DNA from: Rhododendron vialii
Lineage: Eukaryota > Streptophyta > Magnoliopsida > Ericales > Ericaceae
DNA length: 64,000 nucleotides
Assembly: GCF_030253575.1 (NCBI RefSeq)
Contig: NC_080560.1
Span: 34,895,501-34,959,500 of the forward strand
Reading direction: 5' to 3'
The first letter of the stretch is position 1. Each line of letters starts with the position of its first letter. Below are positions 48,482 to 60,212 of this stretch, one piece after another. Position numbers and translations under genes: made by a program. The notes under the pieces were generated by a model that was not told the DNA's origin, made no database searches, and saw only the letters and a program-made list of their open reading frames with translations.

Positions 48482-50046
48482 TAAAAATGGTTTTGTTCTA
48501 GTACTCCGTATTTCCTCTAAATTTATTTTTCCCTCCTTTTCCTTTTCCCCCCAGGTCCAAACAAAGCCTTAGTTCTAAAAAAAAGGAACTGCTTTTTGAT
48601 AACAGTGGTGATTAGCGCGATAATTAAGGATATTTGAACTTAATCAGATTAAGGAGAACCATAAAGTAAAACTCGAGAAACCCTTGCATTTCTTTCTTGC
48701 TTTCAAGTGTTGGAAAAGGGAAAACCCTACTCCCTCCTCGTCTCCTCGCATTATCTCTGACCGAACCGCCGCCGGCTGATGGACCGCCACCCACCGCCGT
48801 ACCGCGGCCTTCTCGCGGGAAGGTACGAGTATCATGTTTTCAGGAACTATACTGCGCCCTTTACTTCGGATACTGCTCCAAATGTATGTATAATGTTGAT
48901 TTAGTTTCATCAACTGTTAAGCCCTGGATGGAGTGAGCTACTACCACTCTCAGCACTAGTTTCATCACGGGATGGTAGTTTTGGGGCCTTGTGGGCCCAC
49001 TTGAACCCACAACGAGGATTAAAACTAGGGCTCGTCAGCGAGCCGAACGGTTGATTGTTTCAAACTTGATTTGAAAACTTGACGAGCTTTATGAATATGT
49101 TTGAGACGAACGGAGCTTTAATGAGTTGATCACCAACCAATCTTGATTAGCTTTTTAGTGGTCATAAGTCCAGAGCGCCAAAAAGTTGTTCAAAATTTGT
49201 TTGAAACATAAACAAACCGATCTCAAACGAGATTTTTAAGACGAACACAAGCTCGAATTCGAGTGGTTGGATTCGTTTATCCGCCCTAAATAGAACCTTG
49301 TTTACGATAGCCCTTGCTGAGAAAGTTAGCTCTAGCTTGATCAGACACCGATGGACCGCCACCCATCTATGGCACAAGTAATTTTAGGGTTTAAACTCTG
49401 CATTTTTCTTCTACAATGTTACTTTTTCACATCGCTAGGGGTATCCAATCAAAGTAAATTTCTCAATTAGGGACTATGATATGAATGGTTTGGTCATTGC
49501 TATGGTTCCCGGATGAGCCCAAAAAGGCTCAAAACTGGACGAAATTGGACAGATGGAGACTTGATGGGAGCTGAGTTGTCTTGGGTTCTAGCTCAATGAA
49601 TTATAATCCATTGATTTGATCAATGAAATGAACTCTTTCATAGCGATCTGTCACTCCTGAACAACTTAAGGTTAGAGATTGACCTAGAAAATTTATTTTT
49701 TGGCTGGTAAAAAGCTTTAGACCCAGGAATATATTATTGACGCGTTTGAGTACCTCTGTTGGAATGCTAGCATAAAATCATGTATTTGTAAGCAGCCGCC
49801 TGCAATGTTCTATTCATTCCATGCCTCTACCATGTTGTCGTTAATATGTACGTTTGTATTTAACTGTTTATTGCCCAACTTCCAAGCTCTGGCTGCTGTT
49901 GAATGCTTACCTATCAAATTGTTCTCAGATCCTTGTAGATGAGATAGAGCATATAGATACTCCCTCCATCCGTCAATCTTAGTCTAATTCTTTATATTTT
50001 GCTGCCCAAAAAGGAACGCCAATTTTGAAAATGTCATGGTGAAAGT

Positions 50047-50366
50047 GGATAATATTACTCTTCTACCCTTTTTTTTTTATTAGTAACTAACAACTCAACG
50101 TCAAGGGCTAGTGTATACTCAAAATCTCTGTTACGTTTTCCTTTCTCTACAGTTGATAATATTTCTCTTCTACCCTTTTTTTTTTATTAGTAACTAACAA
50201 CTCAACGTCAAGGGCTAGTGTATACTCAAAATCTCTGTTACGTTTTCCTTTCTCTACAGTGGATAATATTTCTCTTCTACCCTTTTTTTTTATTAGTAAC
50301 TAACAACTCAACTTCAAGGGGTAGTGTATACTCAAAATCTCTGTTACGTTTTCCTTTCTCTACAGT
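50047..50366 (+). repeat. Three tandem 107-bp repeats in intron 1 of copy 3
   Basis: Units 50047-50153, 50154-50260 and 50261-50366 are almost identical. Each runs from ggataatatt through caactcaacgtcaagg to ctttctctacagt. Each unit ends in ctttctctacag, a perfect-looking splice acceptor, so the array offers three competing acceptors about 210-430 bp before the real one at 50576. Copy 4 has a single unit at the corresponding place. Confidence 0.9.
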
Positions 50367-51082
50367 TAAGCCTGTGTTGTTTGCCCCGTATGTGAGAGGG
50401 GTTAGTATTTTGTGTTGTGAAACCTTCGCTTGGTGTCTTGTATATTACCTCTCTTTAGTGCTGCGCTGCTTTATTTTCCCACGAGGCAGGTGCCACCTGA
50501 TTGATTTATTTATTTTGCAAAATTTCCCCGATTTTTTGTTGATAAACTTGATTGGTATATTCTTTTGGTTAACCAGGGAACCCATGGGTTCAAAAGCGAA
50601 AAGACATAAGCTTTCTAAGGAGCGGAATGCCATGCAATGTGAAGATAGAATCAGCAACTTACCAAGCAACCTTATTGGCCGAATCCTCTCTCATCTTCCA
50701 ACAAAAATGGCAGTTGCGACTAGCGTCTTATCAACCAGATGGAAGCAATTCTGGACACTAGTCACCAGTCTGGATTTCGATGATAAGTTAATGCTTCAGC
50801 ATCGAACAAGTAACAGAGCTGCACTTCAAATGAGTTTTGCAAGTTTCATATACGGAGTGCTAGATAGAGTCTCGTGTTTGGATAAGTTCCGTCTCAAATG
50901 CTGCCAAAGTTATGATGTTTCACATGTGAATGCATGGGTTGCTGCTCTCATAAAATACCGTATCGAAGAACTTGATCTCTCGATTCCAGTGAAGCACTCT
51001 GCTAATCATGTGCTGCCTCGGGGCCTTTTTTCTTGTAGAACACTGGTGGTATTGAAATTGGGTACTAAGTTTATGCTTAATG

Positions 51083-52194
51083 CACTACAAGAAAAATGAA
51101 AATTAGTGACGAAAACGTGGCGATGAAATTTAATTTTGTCAATAAATGAGTATATTTGGCGACGAAAAAATAAATTCGTCACTATTTTGATAACTTTCGT
51201 GACGAAATAATTTCGTCACCAATTATGCCTGTTTAGCGACGAAAAAAATATTTTCGTCACTAAAGGTACCCATTTGGCGATAAAATACATTTTTCGTCGC
51301 CGAAAGCTTAAAACAGGTGACAAAATTATTTTTTGTCGCCAAAGATAATCATTTGGTGACAAAAAATATATTTCGTCGCCAAATGTGAGCAATTTAGTAA
51401 CGAAATATTTTTTTCGTCACCAAATGCTTAACTTTGGTGATGAAAAAAATTTTCGTCACCATTTTAATGCTTTCAGCGACAAAAAATATATTTCGTTGTC
51501 AAATGGGTACCTTTCGTGACGAAATTTATGAATTGCGCTTTGTCACTAAAATTTATTTCGGATATAACTCTTTACTAAAATTTCCGATTGAGATAATTCA
51601 AATTGGGTTTGAACAATAACTCAATTGCCTACAACTTTCATGTTTATCAAAGTTGCTAATTTTAATGTTTAAAGGTCCAAAATTACATTCGAAATATATT
51701 TTCATGTTAAACATATGTGTTATATATTAGATATTTCAAATATTTACTGAAAAGTGTGTGTAGTGCAGTTGGTTGGAGCTTGCGCGAAAAACTCAAGGGA
51801 CTCGGGTTCGAAACCCAGCAGGAGCAAGAAAGATGGATTTCTTTTCCCATATGAAAACAGCTTTCGCAACGAAAAATTTCGTCACCGATTTCTTATATTA
51901 GTGACAAAAAATTTCGTCACCAATGTGACCCATCGATGACGAATTTTTTCGTCGTCAAAAAGCACAATAAGTGAGGAAAAAAATTTCGTCACTAATTATT
52001 CACTTTTTGGTGACGAAATATTTCGTCATCAAAAGGCACTATAGGTGACGAAAAATAGATTTCGTCACCAGGTAGGAATCCTCGACAACCTTTAGTTGAC
52101 AATTTTTTTTTTCGTCACCTATATTATTTGTGACGAAAAACATGCAATTTGTGACGATTTTCATTCGTCACCCAATTGAATTTTTCTTGTAGTG
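51083..52194. mobile_element. Non-autonomous CACTA element with 3-bp duplication
   Basis: The left end is CACTACAAGAAAAAT, and the right end is its reverse complement, ATTTTTCTTGTAGTG with one base offset. ATG is duplicated on both sides (51080-51082 and 52195-52197). The subterminal regions carry many short inverted and direct repeats of gtgacgaaa and tttcgtcac, typical CACTA transposase-binding arrays. The element is 1,112 bp and has no transposase. It lies inside exon 2 of F-box copy 3. A tRNA-like module sits at about 51757-51828. Confidence 0.93.
51757..51828 (+). other. tRNA-like (A-box/B-box) module inside the CACTA element
   Basis: The stretch tagtgcagttggttggagc resembles a tRNA D-arm with A box, and cgggttcgaaaccc resembles a T-arm with B box. 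They are spaced as in a tRNA gene. The acceptor-stem ends do not pair, so this is not a functional tRNA gene. It is most likely a tRNA- or SINE-derived piece captured by the element. Confidence 0.5.
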
Positions 52195-53368
52195 ATGTAC
52201 CAGCTTTAGTTTGCCTACCGAGTCTCAAAATTCTCCATCTTGATAGTGTCCAATTTTCAAATGATGTCTCAATCAAGAGGCTCCTCCTTGGTTGTCCTGT
52301 GCTTGATGAACTGAGTATGAATGAATGCGTTGGAAAAGATGTACGTGTTATTCTCATTTCTGCACCAGTGCTCACAAAGTTGAGATATCATAACGAAAAG
52401 GAAAAATATTCTTTGCATAATGACTTTCTGGAAACTGCTGATGTTTCTGAGCACAAGATTGTGATTGATACCCCAGCTCTTCTACACCTGGAGCTGATTG
52501 ATGATGAAGCAGTGGTTTATTTAGGAAAGAACCTAAGTCATATCATTAAAGTTGATATTAGTATTGCAGTGTTATACGATGAAACTCATTCTAAATGTAT
52601 AACTGATCTTCTCATGGGAATATCTGAAGTCCAATCTCTACACTTGTATAATGATTGCCGAGAGGTATGCTTTTCTTAATTCCCCATACATCCTCTTTTA
52701 CAGTTGGTCCTGTTGGACTTCTCATGTTATTTTTGGCTATTTGACCAAGTGGAATTTTATTATACGAAGGCTGTTCACCGGATTGATTCTGAGCTGCCAA
52801 TTTTTCGTAATTTGACTTCCTTGGTACTTGGTGCGGGCTATGTTGGATGGGAATTGTTGTCACAATTGCTGGTGAAATCGCCGTGTCTGGAAAGTCTTGT
52901 TTTCGAAGAGGTATGTCGGCTGGAGAAATTTCCTTTGGAATTCAATCGTGTGGAACAATCATTAACTCACGACCTTCCTGATTTATTTACTGACAGGGGT
53001 ATCATATTGAACATGGTGAAGATGAATATGATGAGGAAGACGACAGTGGGGGAGATGATAAGCCCTTGCTCTGGCATGATTGGCATCCACCTCAGAATGT
53101 TCCTTCTTGTTTACCCTCGAACCTCAAGCTGGTTAAGTTTTTGAAATTTCGAGGGGGTGATGGGGATCTGCAAATGGTGGCGTATTTTCTGAAGAATGCT
53201 GAAGTTTTGGAGAAATTGATAATAGACTGCGAAAGTTATGGCGAAGAATTTGATGTTCCAGAAGACCAGTTGAAGATTACCGCAAAACTTTTAATGCTAC
53301 CAAGGGCTTCAAGGACTTGTCAGATTGAATTTGTTACTCCTATTTTGCGTCATGATGAGTCCGATTAA

Positions 53369-54234
53369 TTAGGCCCATTGTCATCGGAAGTACTACGTAG
53401 TTTTTAATTCCTAGCAGTTTGAACTTGTGTTACATTGTTGGTAGTCATATACATCGCTCGGATATGTCTGTTATTTGGTGTAAAAAATGCTGGAATCACC
53501 CACATTTGCACACACAAGTGCACAGACACACTCAGAAGGTGTGTGGAAGCTACTTGGTAAGGACTCATCGTGTGACGAAGGGGCTCATGGACTATAAAAT
53601 CTAGTGTATTAGTCATGAACATGTTGGATGGTTGGTGTACAAAATTTCTTGAACCACACTTGAGCAAACAAGTGCACAAACACACTCATCAGGTGTGCCG
53701 GGAAACTGTGTGCGGTTCTAGCACTATTGTTTCATGTACATCCTGTAGTCAGCCAGATTGTGAAAAAGGTTATGTATGCATGGCATATATTGCGAGCGTG
53801 TTTGCGCACTTGTATCTTCTTAGTATCTTCTCAGATACCATGCATTAAGAAGATTATTAAGAAAAAGTTGAACAAAGTGGGATAGACGGATATAAAGCTG
53901 GGCAAAAAGACACCATGTTGGAGAAAGGAAGAAACAACCATACTTAAGTATTTCACATAACATCGATCTTGAATTCATAACATTTTTGCATTATGAGTTT
54001 TTGCCTTGGTGTTATGAAATACAGTAAGTAAAAATTTTCGAATTTCTGTACCTCAGGGAAAGTGACAAAAATGAATTAAGAAGAAAAATTGGAGGAAAAT
54101 GCAATAAAAATTTAAGTAGGCAGAATACTTTTATTTTGTTTCCAACATTGTGCACAATACTTGAATTGATTTTTTTGCCCCCCGGTTTTACCTCTTAACC
54201 CAACAATGGAAGTGAAACTTTTTACTTTATTTCT
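53369..54234. other. 3' flank of F-box copy 3
   Basis: It includes short diverged direct repeats (cacacaagtgcacagacaca near 53512 and caaacaagtgcacaaacaca near 53666), followed by sequence matching the 3' flank of unit 2 (cataacatcgatcttgaatt). There is no separate gene. Confidence 0.45.
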
Positions 54235-54418
54235 CCGTCCTTTTGCTTTTCCCCCCAGTTCCCAAACAAGGGCTTAGTTCAAAAAACAGGAACTGCTTTT
54301 TGATAGCCGTGGTGATTAGCGCGATAATCAGATTTCCAAACAAGGACTTTTGAACTTATTAATCAGATTTCTTTCTTTCAAGTGTTGGAATCGTCTCTGA
54401 ACAAACCGCCGCCGCCCG

Positions 54419-57400
54419 ATGGACCGCCACCCACCGCCGTACCGCGGCCTTTTCGTGGGAAGGTATGAGTATCATGTTTTTCAGGAACTATACTGCGCCC
54501 TTTACTTCGGATACTGCTCCAAATGTATGTGTAATGCTGATCTAGTTTCATCGACGGTTCAGACCTAGGTGGACGGAGCTCCCATCCACTCTCAATCCGT
54601 CCAGATTAATCTAGTTTTGGGTCCTTGTGGCCCACTTGAAACCCACAACAACGATTTAAACTAGGGCTCGCAACAGTTGATTCACTTGATTGTTTCAAAC
54701 TTTGTTTGAAAACTTAACGAACTTTTTAAATATGTTTGAGCTTGACTTGGTTATGAGACGAACTGATTTTTTTTTTTTTTGGGTAAATAGACGAACTGAT
54801 TTTAAAGGAGCTTTAATAAAGTTGATCATGAACCGATCTGATTAGCTTTTTAATGGTCATAAGTCCAGCGCACCAAAAAGTTGTTCAAAATTGGTTTGAA
54901 ACATAAACAAACCGATCTCAAACGAGATTTTTAGGACGAACACAAGCTCGAACTTGAGTGGTTGGATTCGTTTATCCGCCCTAACTAGAACCTTGTTTAC
55001 GATAGCACTTGTTGAGAAAGTTAGCTCCAGCTTGATCAGACACCGATGGACCGCCACCCATCTATGGTACATGTAATTTTAGGGTTTAAACTCTGCATTT
55101 TTCTTCTACAAATGTTACTTTTTCACATCGCTACCGATATCCAATCGAGGTAAAAAAAAATTGGTAAGGATAAATTTCTCAATTAGGGGCTATGATATGA
55201 ACGGTATGGTCATTGTTATGGCTCCCGGATGAGCCCAAAAAGGCTCAAAACTGGACGAAATTGGACAGATGGAGACTGGACAGGAGCTGAGTTGTCTTGG
55301 GTTCTAGCTCACCATGAAGTTCTTAGTCGATGTCTTTTTTTTCCTGACCTGAATTATAATCCATTGATGTGATCAATGAAATGAACTCTTTCATAGCGAT
55401 CTGTCACTCCTGAACAACTTAAGGTTAGAGATTGACCTAGAAAATTTATTTTTTGGCTGGTAAAAAGCTTTAGACCCAGGAATATATTATTGACGCGTTT
55501 GAGTACCTCTGTTGGAATGCTAGCATAAAATCATGTATTTGTAAGCAGCCGCCTCCAATGTTCTATTCATACCATGACTCTACCATGCTGTCGTTAATAT
55601 GCACATTTGTATTTAACTGTTTATTGCCCAACTTCCAAGCTCTGGCTGCTGTTGAATGCTTACCTATCAAATTGTTCTCAGATCCTTGTAGATGAGCTAG
55701 AGCATATAGATACTCCCTCCGTCCGTCAATCTTAGTCTAGTTCTTTACATTTACATTTTGCTGCCCAAAAAGGAATGCCCATTTTGAAAAATTCATGGTG
55801 AAAGTGGATAAAATTACTCTTCTTCCCTTTTATTTTATTAGTAACTAACAACTCAACATCAATCAACTTAAAAGTGCAATGATGATCGAATTTATTAGGG
55901 TTTTTTTTAAACATAATCATGGTGTCTCCTTACAAGTTAGATTTCTCAAAGCAGACTAACATTGACACAAGGGGTAGTGTGTACTAAAAATCTCTGTTAT
56001 GTTTTCCTTTTGGGAGGTCTTGGGGGGAGGGAGAGAGAGAGAGGTTAGTGTTTTGAGTTGTGAAACCTTCGCTTGGTGTCTTGTATATTACCTCTCTTTA
56101 GTGCTGTGCTGCTTTATTTTCCCATGAGGCGAGCACCACCTGATTGATTTGTTTATTTTGCAAATTTTCCCCGATTTTTTGTTGAGAGAGAGAGAGAGAG
56201 TGGTTAGTGTTTTGTGTTGTGAAACCTTCGCTTGGTGTCTTGTATATTACCTCTCTTTAGTGTTGTGCTGCTTTATTTTCCCCGATTTTTTGTTGATAAA
56301 CTTGATTTGTATATTCTTTTTGCTAACCAGAGAACCCTTGGTGCAATGTGAAGATAGAATCAGCAACTTACCAAGCAACCTTATTGGCCAAATCCTCTCT
56401 TCTCTTCCCACAAAAACGGCTATTGCGACAAGCGTCTTATCAAAAAGATGGAAGCAATTCTGGACACTAGTCACCAGTCTAGATTTCGATGATAAGTTGA
56501 TGCTTCATTGTCGAAAGAGTATCAGAGCTGCACTCCAAATGAGTTTTGCAAGTTTCGTAGACAGAGTGCTCGAGAGAGTCTCATGTGTGGATAAGTTCCG
56601 TCTCAAATGCTGCCAAAGTTATGATGTTTCACATGCAAATGCATGGGTTGCTGCTCTCATAAAATATCGTATCAAAGAACTTAATCTCTCCATTCCAGTG
56701 AAGCACTCTACTGATCATGTGCTGCCTCGGCACCTTTTTTCTTGTAGAACACTGGTGGTATTGAAATTGGGTACCAAATTTATGCTCAATGTACCAGCTT
56801 CGGTTTGCCTACCCAGTCTGAAAATTCTCCATCTTGATAGTGTCAAATTTTCAGATGATGACTCAGTCAAGAGGCTCCTCGTTGGCTGCCCCATGCTTGA
56901 TGAACTGGGCATGAATGAATGTGTTGGAAAAGATGTATGTGTTATTCACATTTGTGCACCTGTGCTCACAAAGTTGAGATATCGCAGAGAGAAGAAAAAC
57001 TATTTATGGGGTACTGCTGAAGTTTCTGAGTACAAGATTGTGATTGATACCCCAGCTCTTCTATACCTGGAGCTGATTGATTATGTAGCAGATGTTTATC
57101 TAGTAATGAACCTAAGGAATATCGTTAAAGCTTATATTAGAATTGCAGAGCAATACGATGAAACCAATTCTAAAGCTATAACTGATCTTCTCATGGGAAT
57201 ATCCGAAGTCCAATGTCTACACTTGTACAATGATTGCACTGAGGTATGCTTAATTCTCCGTACTCTCTTTTACAGTTCATCCTGTTAAACTTTTCATGTT
57301 ACTCTCGGATATTTGACCAAGTGGAATTTTGTTATGTGAAGGCTGTTCAAAAGATTGATTCTGAGCTGCCAATTTTTCATAATTTGACGTCCTTGGTACT

Positions 57401-57962
57401 TAGTGCGGGCTATGTTGGATGGGAATGGTTGTCACAATTGCTGGCGAAATCGCCGTGTCTAGAAAGTCTTGTTTTTGAAGAGGTGTGTCGGCTAGAGAAA
57501 TTTCCTTTGGAAAACTTTCAATCGTATGGAACAATCATTAACTTGTGACCTTCCTGATTCATTTACTACCAGGGGTATCATATCGAATTCGATCGAGATG
57601 AATACGATGAAGAAGACGACAACAAGGGAGACGACAAGCGCTTGCACTGGAATCCACCTCAGAATGTTCCTTCTTGTTTGCTATTGAACCTCAAGGTAAT
57701 TATGTTTGTGAACTTTCAAGGGGACGACGGAGATCTGAATATGGTGGAGTATTTTCTGAGGAACGCTGAAGTTCTGGAGAAGTTGATAATACAAACTAAC
57801 GGTACTGTTGGCAAATGCTTTGACATGACAGCAGCGGCGTTTGCAGAACATCAGTTGGAGGTTACCATGAAACTTTTAATGTTACCAAGAGGCTCAAAGA
57901 CTTGTCAGATTGAATTTGTTATTCTGCGTCACAACCTAGGTGGTAGCGTATCGCCCTGTTAA
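54419..57962 (+). CDS. F-box/LRR/FBD protein, copy 4 (intact)
   Basis: Exons 54419-54462, 56331-57243, 57342-57482 and 57573-57962 predict 495 residues, a normal length for F-box/LRR/FBD proteins. Exon 1 gives MDRHPPPYRGLFVG and joins in phase 2 to REPLVQCEDRISNLPSNLIG. This exon start matters because the second-exon ATG of copy 3 is TTG here and 15 following codons are deleted. The F-box is at about residues 22-62, LRR-type repeats at about 100-330 (FRLKCCQS, LNLSIPV, LKILHLDSVKF) and FBD at about 410-480 (NVPSCLLLNLK, MFVNFQGDDGD, CQIEFVIL). All frames are open. F-box proteins of this class act as substrate adaptors of SCF ubiquitin ligases; the target is unknown. This is the most likely functional copy of the cluster. 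Confidence 0.78.
56025..56290 (+). repeat. Duplication of about 160 bp in intron 1 of copy 4
   Basis: The block ggttagtgttttg, then gaaaccttcgcttggtgtct, then ctgctttattttccc occurs at about 56043-56122 and again at 56202-56281. Each copy is preceded by a short GA run (56029-56041 and 56184-56199). The GA runs probably mediated the duplication. Copy 3 has only one copy. Confidence 0.8.
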
Positions 57963-59085
57963 ATAGGCCCGTTGTGTTTGGTTATGTGCTAGTTTTTGAT
58001 ACCTACCCGTTTGGACTTATGTTTCAGGGTTGGGAGTAATATACAGTTGACTGTTAGAACTATAGCACTAAATTATTCTAATTATGAATTATAATTGCAC
58101 TGAAATCAGAGAGCACAAATATAAGTAGAGATTAGAACATGCATGCAAGACAAATGGCAGAGTAATCTAAAAACAGAGGACACAAAGGATTGACTAGATA
58201 GTATTATGAAAGGTGTTAACGAAAGGCTGGCCTGTGAGAGAGCTGGGAGGCGTGATGTTGCACGGTCTCAAAGCCACTAGTCCTCTTCTACGTAAAGGTG
58301 TTAACGGATTGCAGTGACTCCAAGATTCAATCCAATATGCTCAAAGTTTTTCCTCTTTTAACGTTCATCTCTGCCAGAAGATTTGAACCAAGTGACGAAC
58401 CTGAGTTAAATAGCGGTTGGGTTGAAAAAGCCATGTGTAAAATATGTGTAACTGATGCATTATATTCTGTAGCAAAAGAATGTTTATTCGGTAATCAATT
58501 CTTTATTATTTTTCTCCATAACTGTTAAAAGGATTTTTAGCCCAATAAATGTATATATGACAGAATTTTGAAACTTTACAAAAAAATAATATGGTTTCAG
58601 CATTTACTTGTCTCAAAAATGACAAAATCACCACATACCGTGTTCACATGTTCAAGCCCCTTGTTGGTCTATTAGCATCAATCCTTACCAATGACACACG
58701 AGGGGGAAAAAAAAAATAACTTTTGAAAAGTTGCCATTCGACATTGCATCTGGGTAGGGAAAAAGGTTAAACAAAGCTGGGCAAAAAGTTCTGTACCCTC
58801 TGAGTTAATTGTACCACCATATAGATAATATGGAGGTGATTTTGGGATTTTATTTTTAGTTTTGTTCTCTCGTATGATTAACGCATAAAATGGAATGTCG
58901 GTGGTAAAAATTGAAGTGCTAAAATCAATTTCCTATGAAATAACGTAAAAGCATATACTGTACTTCACTAATAACAACCAAGATTACATAACCGATAGTG
59001 TGGTTATCAAAAAAGAAAATATTGCTTTGTTCTGCTTATATAAAATTCAAAATTTGATTATGCCATCGTGAGCCTTATTTTCCGT
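57963..59085. other. 3' flank of F-box copy 4 and intergenic
   Basis: The first part matches the 3' flanks of the other units (taggcccgttgtgtttggtt). About 58040-58530 has no counterpart in the other flanks and holds a short frame with no recognisable domain. No further gene is seen. Confidence 0.4.
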
Positions 59086-59088
59086 TCG

Positions 59089-59430
59089 GCTAAATAAGCC
59101 AACTGACTTATTTTTTTTGTATTTATTCAATTTTTTTCGTATTTGTTAGTTTTTTGGAGATTATTGCATCATCATGACAAGATAAATTTAAAAAGTAAAA
59201 AAATTACGAACCAAACCTAATTTTTTTGATTAAAGACAAAAATAAATCAATAAATCATTTTTTCGTCTTTATCCAAAAAAAATGGATTTTAATTATAATT
59301 TTTTACTTTTTAGATTCCTCTCGTCGCGGTGATACAATAATTCCAAAAAATTGACAAAGAACTAATAAATACAAAAAAAAAAATTGAATAAGAAAAAAAA
59401 ACTTATTTAAGCCGAAAGTAACTTTGGAAT
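59089..59430. mobile_element. TIR element, second copy of the 25405 family
   Basis: The left end is cgttcggctaaataagccaa, and the right end is aacttatttaagccgaaag. The internal arms match those of 25405-25770. The ends have diverged, so this copy is older. Confidence 0.65.
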
Positions 59431-60212
59431 CCAAGTTCGGAAAACAACGAGAAATTATTCTATGCCCTTGGGGCAACACGTCAGTTTTTACAGGTGGTGC
59501 CTCGCACCAATCATTGAATGCCTTGTGGAAAGACTGTCAGTAACTCTTCCACGTCAAACATCATTCTCATAATCCAACATATATTTAACGGACCGTTTGA
59601 AACAATAATGGTTACTGACAGCGCAGAGTTTTTTCAGTCTTCCTCTCTTGACTTCTCACTCTCTAAAATGGGCGCATATATTTGAATTTCCTTTTTTTTT
59701 TTTAATTTTGGGTTTAGATCTGAATATTTAAACACTCAACAAGTTTTCTGTATCAAAAAGTTAAAGTGATATTTTTTTGTTCTTTTTCAAATTTTTTTTG
59801 CATTGGTTTGGTTTGTGTCTAACTTTTGTGACTTATTGATTCGTCTCAATGAGAGGAATCGAAAAAGTAAAAAATTTTAATCAAAACTCATAATTTTTTG
59901 AATAAAGACAAAAATAAGTCAATAACACACTTTTTTTTTACTTATTTTTGTTTTTTTGAAAAAAATTATGAGTTTCGATCAAAATTCTTTACTTTTTTGA
60001 TTCTCTAGTCAAGATGAATCAATAAGTTACAAAAGTTTGACGCAAAACTAACAAATGTGAAAAAAATTGAATAAGAACAAAAAAAATAACTCAAAATGAC
60101 TTTTGAAGCCAAACCGGCCTGTTAAAGGACCAAAGAATGACAAGAATAAATACTACCCATTCATGGATAAAAAAAAATACTACCCAATCTACCTAAATTT
60201 TGGTATTTATTA

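Larger units (their letters stand above)
48779..53368 (+). pseudogene. F-box/LRR/FBD gene, copy 3, interrupted by a CACTA element
   Basis: Exons 48779-48822, 50577-52664 (containing the element at 51083-52194), 52770-52910 and 52997-53368. Exon 1 encodes MDRHPPPYRGLLAG and joins in phase 2 to REPMGSKAKRHKLSKERNAM. The F-box is EDRISNLPSNLIGRILSHLP and SVLSTRWKQFW. LRR-type repeats follow (FRLKCCQS, LDLSIPV, LPSLKILHLDSVQF), then an FBD end (NVPSCLPSNLK, CQIEFVTP). Apart from the insertion I see no stop or frameshift, so the insertion looks recent. As it stands, translation runs into the element's end, stops at 51097-51099 and gives about 188 residues: F-box plus the first LRRs. The uninterrupted length would be about 509 residues. 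Confidence 0.75.
48530..54050 (+). repeat. Tandem segmental duplication, unit 3
   Basis: The closest relative is unit 4. They share the leader (ggaactgctttttgatagc), a 44-nt first coding exon and long near-identical tracts in intron 1, for example 49637-49830 against 55394-55590. That intron block is absent from units 1 and 2. Confidence 0.75.
54235..58720 (+). repeat. Tandem segmental duplication, unit 4
   Basis: It holds F-box copy 4 and matches unit 3 through the leader, intron 1 and coding exons. It extends downstream to about 58700, where cgtgttcacatgttcaagcc and tagcatcaatccttacc match the 3' flanks of units 1 and 2. Confidence 0.75.

Noticed and set aside
48697-48936. Frame across exon 1 of F-box copy 3 in another reading frame
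   Set aside because: It overlaps the first coding exon in a different frame and runs into intron sequence.
50218-50583. Upstream extension of the copy 3 frame into the preceding intron
   Set aside because: The extension translates intron repeats; the acceptor at 50576 and in-phase joining with exon 1 explain the gene better.
51757-51828. A functional tRNA gene
   Set aside because: A and B boxes are present but the acceptor stem does not pair and the anticodon region is not tRNA-like; kept only as a tRNA-like module.
51083-52194. A CRISPR-like array, because of regularly recurring gtgacgaaa motifs
   Set aside because: The motifs are short, alternate in orientation and are irregularly spaced inside a CACTA element in plant DNA.
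52665-52703. A 39-nt intron 2 in copy 3 ending at tacag
   Set aside because: Too short for a plant intron, and equivalent positions in the other copies do not keep the frame; the in-frame aag acceptor at 52769 is shared by all four.
56149-56330. Upstream extension of the copy 4 frame
   Set aside because: Same reason: it translates a duplicated intron block; the ctaaccag acceptor at 56330 starts the exon.
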